Origin: Desulfovibrio sp.
Lineage (GTDB): Bacteria; Desulfobacterota; Desulfovibrionia; Desulfovibrionales; Desulfovibrionaceae
DNA length: 64,000 nt
Reading direction: 5' to 3'
NCBI RefSeq assembly: GCF_034006445.1
Contig: NZ_JAVESS010000017.1
Coordinates: 1-64,000, forward strand
Below are positions 62,887-64,000 of this stretch, piece by piece (positions within the stretch are counted from its first letter, which is position 1; every line of letters begins with the position of its first letter). The notes beneath the pieces were generated by a model, which ran no database searches, was not told the DNA's origin, and worked only from the letters and a program-made list of their open reading frames with translations. A program made the translations under genes and the position numbers.

Positions 62887-62927
62887 GTGGGGGAGGGACC
62901 CTTTTGCAAAAGGGTCGCCTCCCCCAC
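62887..62927. repeat. GTGGGGGAGG hairpin element, forward orientation
   Basis: A 41-bp palindrome 24 bp after the sugar transferase stop, followed by ACCCCCTCCCCCTAAAACT as in the other forward copies. Confidence 0.85.
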
Positions 62928-62963
62928 ACCCCCTCCCCCTAAAACTCTTAACGACAACATCAT

Positions 62964-63010
62964 AAAAACCCCTGCAACGGCGTAACAACTCGCCGACGCA
63001 GGGGGTTTTT
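62964..63010 (+). terminator. Rho-independent terminator
   Basis: AAAAACCCCTGC / GCAGGGGGTTTTT with an inner CGGCG/CGCCG stem, then a T-rich tail (GTTTTG). It ends the polysaccharide gene. The remaining 63011-63196 shows no gene. Confidence 0.85.
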
Positions 63011-63196
63011 GTTTTGTACGTAAAGGCGGCTCCGCCATTCCGCAGCAGGGGCTCTGGCTGGGCCACGTACTTTAAAAAAGCCAAATTGCCTGGTTCGTTT
63101 GCCAAATACCAGGTCGATGCATTGGCAAGGGCGCGCTGTCGTCGCGGGCTGGTGTTGCCCCGAAAGCGGGTTGCCCGGTCGGAGCGACCGAAGCCT

Positions 63197-63646
63197 TTAG
63201 CCCTTTATGCCCACATAGATCTCAAAAGGATTTTCCACGCTCCAGTGCGAGGGATACAGCTCAAAGCTCAGTGACTGTTCGTCATAGGCATACGTCTGCT
63301 GGCTGGCGAACCAATTTTGAAAAATGAACCTATACGCTTCCCCGATGCTCGCAAGGTTGGGCACGCTGCAAACCGCATATTTGCCCGCCGGAATGTCCAC
63401 ATGCTTAAGGTCGGCTGGCAGACGCCCGCCCTTGTCTTCCACGGCTGCCCAGTAGTCGAAGTCTTCCGCATTGATCATGACAGTCACGCCATAGGCCGCA
63501 GTGGGCATGACCTGCGCATAGTCGGTGCAGAAACGCTGCCACAGGGCGGGGCAATCCTCCTGCGCTTTAGCCATGTTGGAACGCACCTTTATGCCGGTGA
63601 GGCGCTTGGCCGGGTATTCCACAATCGTCACGTTGAAGTCGCTCAC
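63197..63646 (-). CDS. GyrI-like small-molecule-binding protein
   Basis: 149 residues from a GTG at 63646. The alternative ATG at 63661 lies inside the ribosome site (ATGAGGAGAATTTGC-GTG), whereas the GTG is at the right distance from GAGGAG. The protein has the pattern of the GyrI-like/AraC effector-binding fold: FNVTIVEYPAKRLTGIKVR, LWQRFCTDYAQVM, YGVTVMI, DIPAGKYAVCSVPN and SFELYPSH near the end. Such domains bind hydrophobic or cationic small molecules and often sit at the C-terminus of AraC-type regulators. Here it is separate and divergent from an AraC-like gene, suggesting a two-part system (inference). Confidence 0.8.
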   Translation of the reverse strand: MSDFNVTIVEYPAKRLTGIKVRSNMAKAQEDCPALWQRFCTDYAQVMPTAAYGVTVMINAEDFDYWAAVEDKGGRLPADLKHVDIPAGKYAVCSVPNLASIGEAYRFIFQNWFASQQTYAYDEQSLSFELYPSHWSVENPFEIYVGIKG

Positions 63647-63806
63647 GCAAATTCTCCTCATGGTTGGTGCTGCCGTTCATTGCAGGCCGCGCAGCTTGTA
63701 CCCGGCACGTCGCCGGGGCCGCAAGCGGCCGGGAACGGCGCTTGATCTGCAGCCTGCACTTTCGCGCGTAAACGTGCTCGACTTTTTTTGCGGTTCCGTT
63801 CATCCT

Positions 63807-63860
63807 GAAGCAGATTAACTTTGAAATGCTTTACATTTCAAAGTTTTCGTTCAGCCGATA
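63807..63860. repeat. TAGAGCA-family fragment, type 2
   Basis: AGCAGATTAACTTTGAAATG followed by CTTTACATTTCAAAGTTTTC matches the left half of the type 2 elements and stops before the CGTTGTGGCG part. It lies in the divergent promoter region of the AraC-like gene. Confidence 0.7.
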
Positions 63861-63883
63861 AATGCAGTTTTCGACGGAGCAGC

Positions 63884-64000
63884 ATGAAAACATTGTCATA
63901 TGAAGAGCGCCTGCACCGTGTGCTGCGGCATATAGAAAACAGTCTCGACTCCCGGCCAGATCTTGCGGAACTTGCGGAAATCGCCTGCTTTTCCCCCTAC
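63884..64000 (+). CDS. AraC-family transcriptional regulator, partial (start only)
   Basis: 39 codons to the window edge, after ACGGAGCAGC. The peptide MKTLSYEERLHRVLRHIENS followed by LDSRPDLAELAEIACFSPY matches the first helix-turn-helix of AraC/XylS proteins (helix, L-x-x-L-A-x-x-A-x-F-S-P-Y). A regulator that begins directly with the DNA-binding domain usually carries its effector domain at the C-terminus, often of the GyrI type, which is outside this window. It is divergent from the GyrI-like gene. Confidence 0.8.
   Translation, partial: MKTLSYEERLHRVLRHIENSLDSRPDLAELAEIACFSPY

Overview
The window looks like chromosomal DNA of a GC-rich sulfate-reducing bacterium, most likely Desulfovibrio or a close relative (Desulfovibrionaceae). 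This is inferred from gene content: a Re-type citrate synthase beside isocitrate dehydrogenase and a YbhJ-like aconitase, a stand-alone AICAR transformylase, a TtuA-like tRNA thiolase, FeoB behind a Desulfovibrio-style Fur site, and several cyclic-di-GMP and chemotaxis signalling proteins. There are no rRNA or tRNA genes, CRISPR arrays, phage genes or intact transposase genes that I can see.

Layout. (1) 1-13.5 kb: a head-to-tail array of at least three giant, low-complexity, probably exported repeat proteins on the minus strand (the last runs off the left edge). Each has a TTGACG-N17-TAtTnT promoter and a leader of about 190 nt of almost constant length. (2) 13.7-19 kb, minus strand: a family 2 glycosyltransferase overlapping cobB, then stand-alone AICAR transformylase. 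(3) 19.1-25.4 kb, plus strand: a small hypothetical gene, purA, a DNA polymerase III delta-prime gene and a large membrane sensor diguanylate cyclase. (4) 25.4-28.1 kb: a 2.7 kb island with no credible gene, made of palindromic repeats in both orientations. (5) 28.1-38 kb: a small exported protein, a MocR-type regulator divergent from a YdcZ-type transporter, asnS, then asd, a class IV aminotransferase, a glycosyltransferase and the tRNA thiolase. (6) 38-51.2 kb: fabF, feoB coupled to a second diguanylate cyclase, a chemoreceptor, thrC, plsY and an RNase II-family exonuclease. (7) 51.5-58.2 kb: Re-citrate synthase, icd, a LysE exporter and aconitase, a route from acetyl-CoA and oxaloacetate to 2-oxoglutarate. 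(8) 58.7-62.9 kb: surface polysaccharide genes (epimerase, glycosyltransferase, priming sugar transferase). (9) right edge: a GyrI-like protein divergent from the start of an AraC-family regulator.

Three kinds of intergenic DNA recur. One is a family of MITE-like elements ending in TAGAGCA...TGCTCTA, often at CTAG or TA and sometimes supplying the stop codon of a neighbouring gene. The second is a family of about 41-bp hairpins (GTGGGGGAGG...CCTCCCCCAC), five copies. The third is short tandem repeats of 12-15 bp that have also expanded inside genes (cobB, the glycosyltransferase). The most unusual observations are a 24-bp spacer between 20-bp inverted repeats that is exactly inverted between two adjacent paralogous loci, the 2.7 kb non-coding repeat island, and a Cache-like sensory domain fused to the C-terminus of the citrate synthase-like enzyme.
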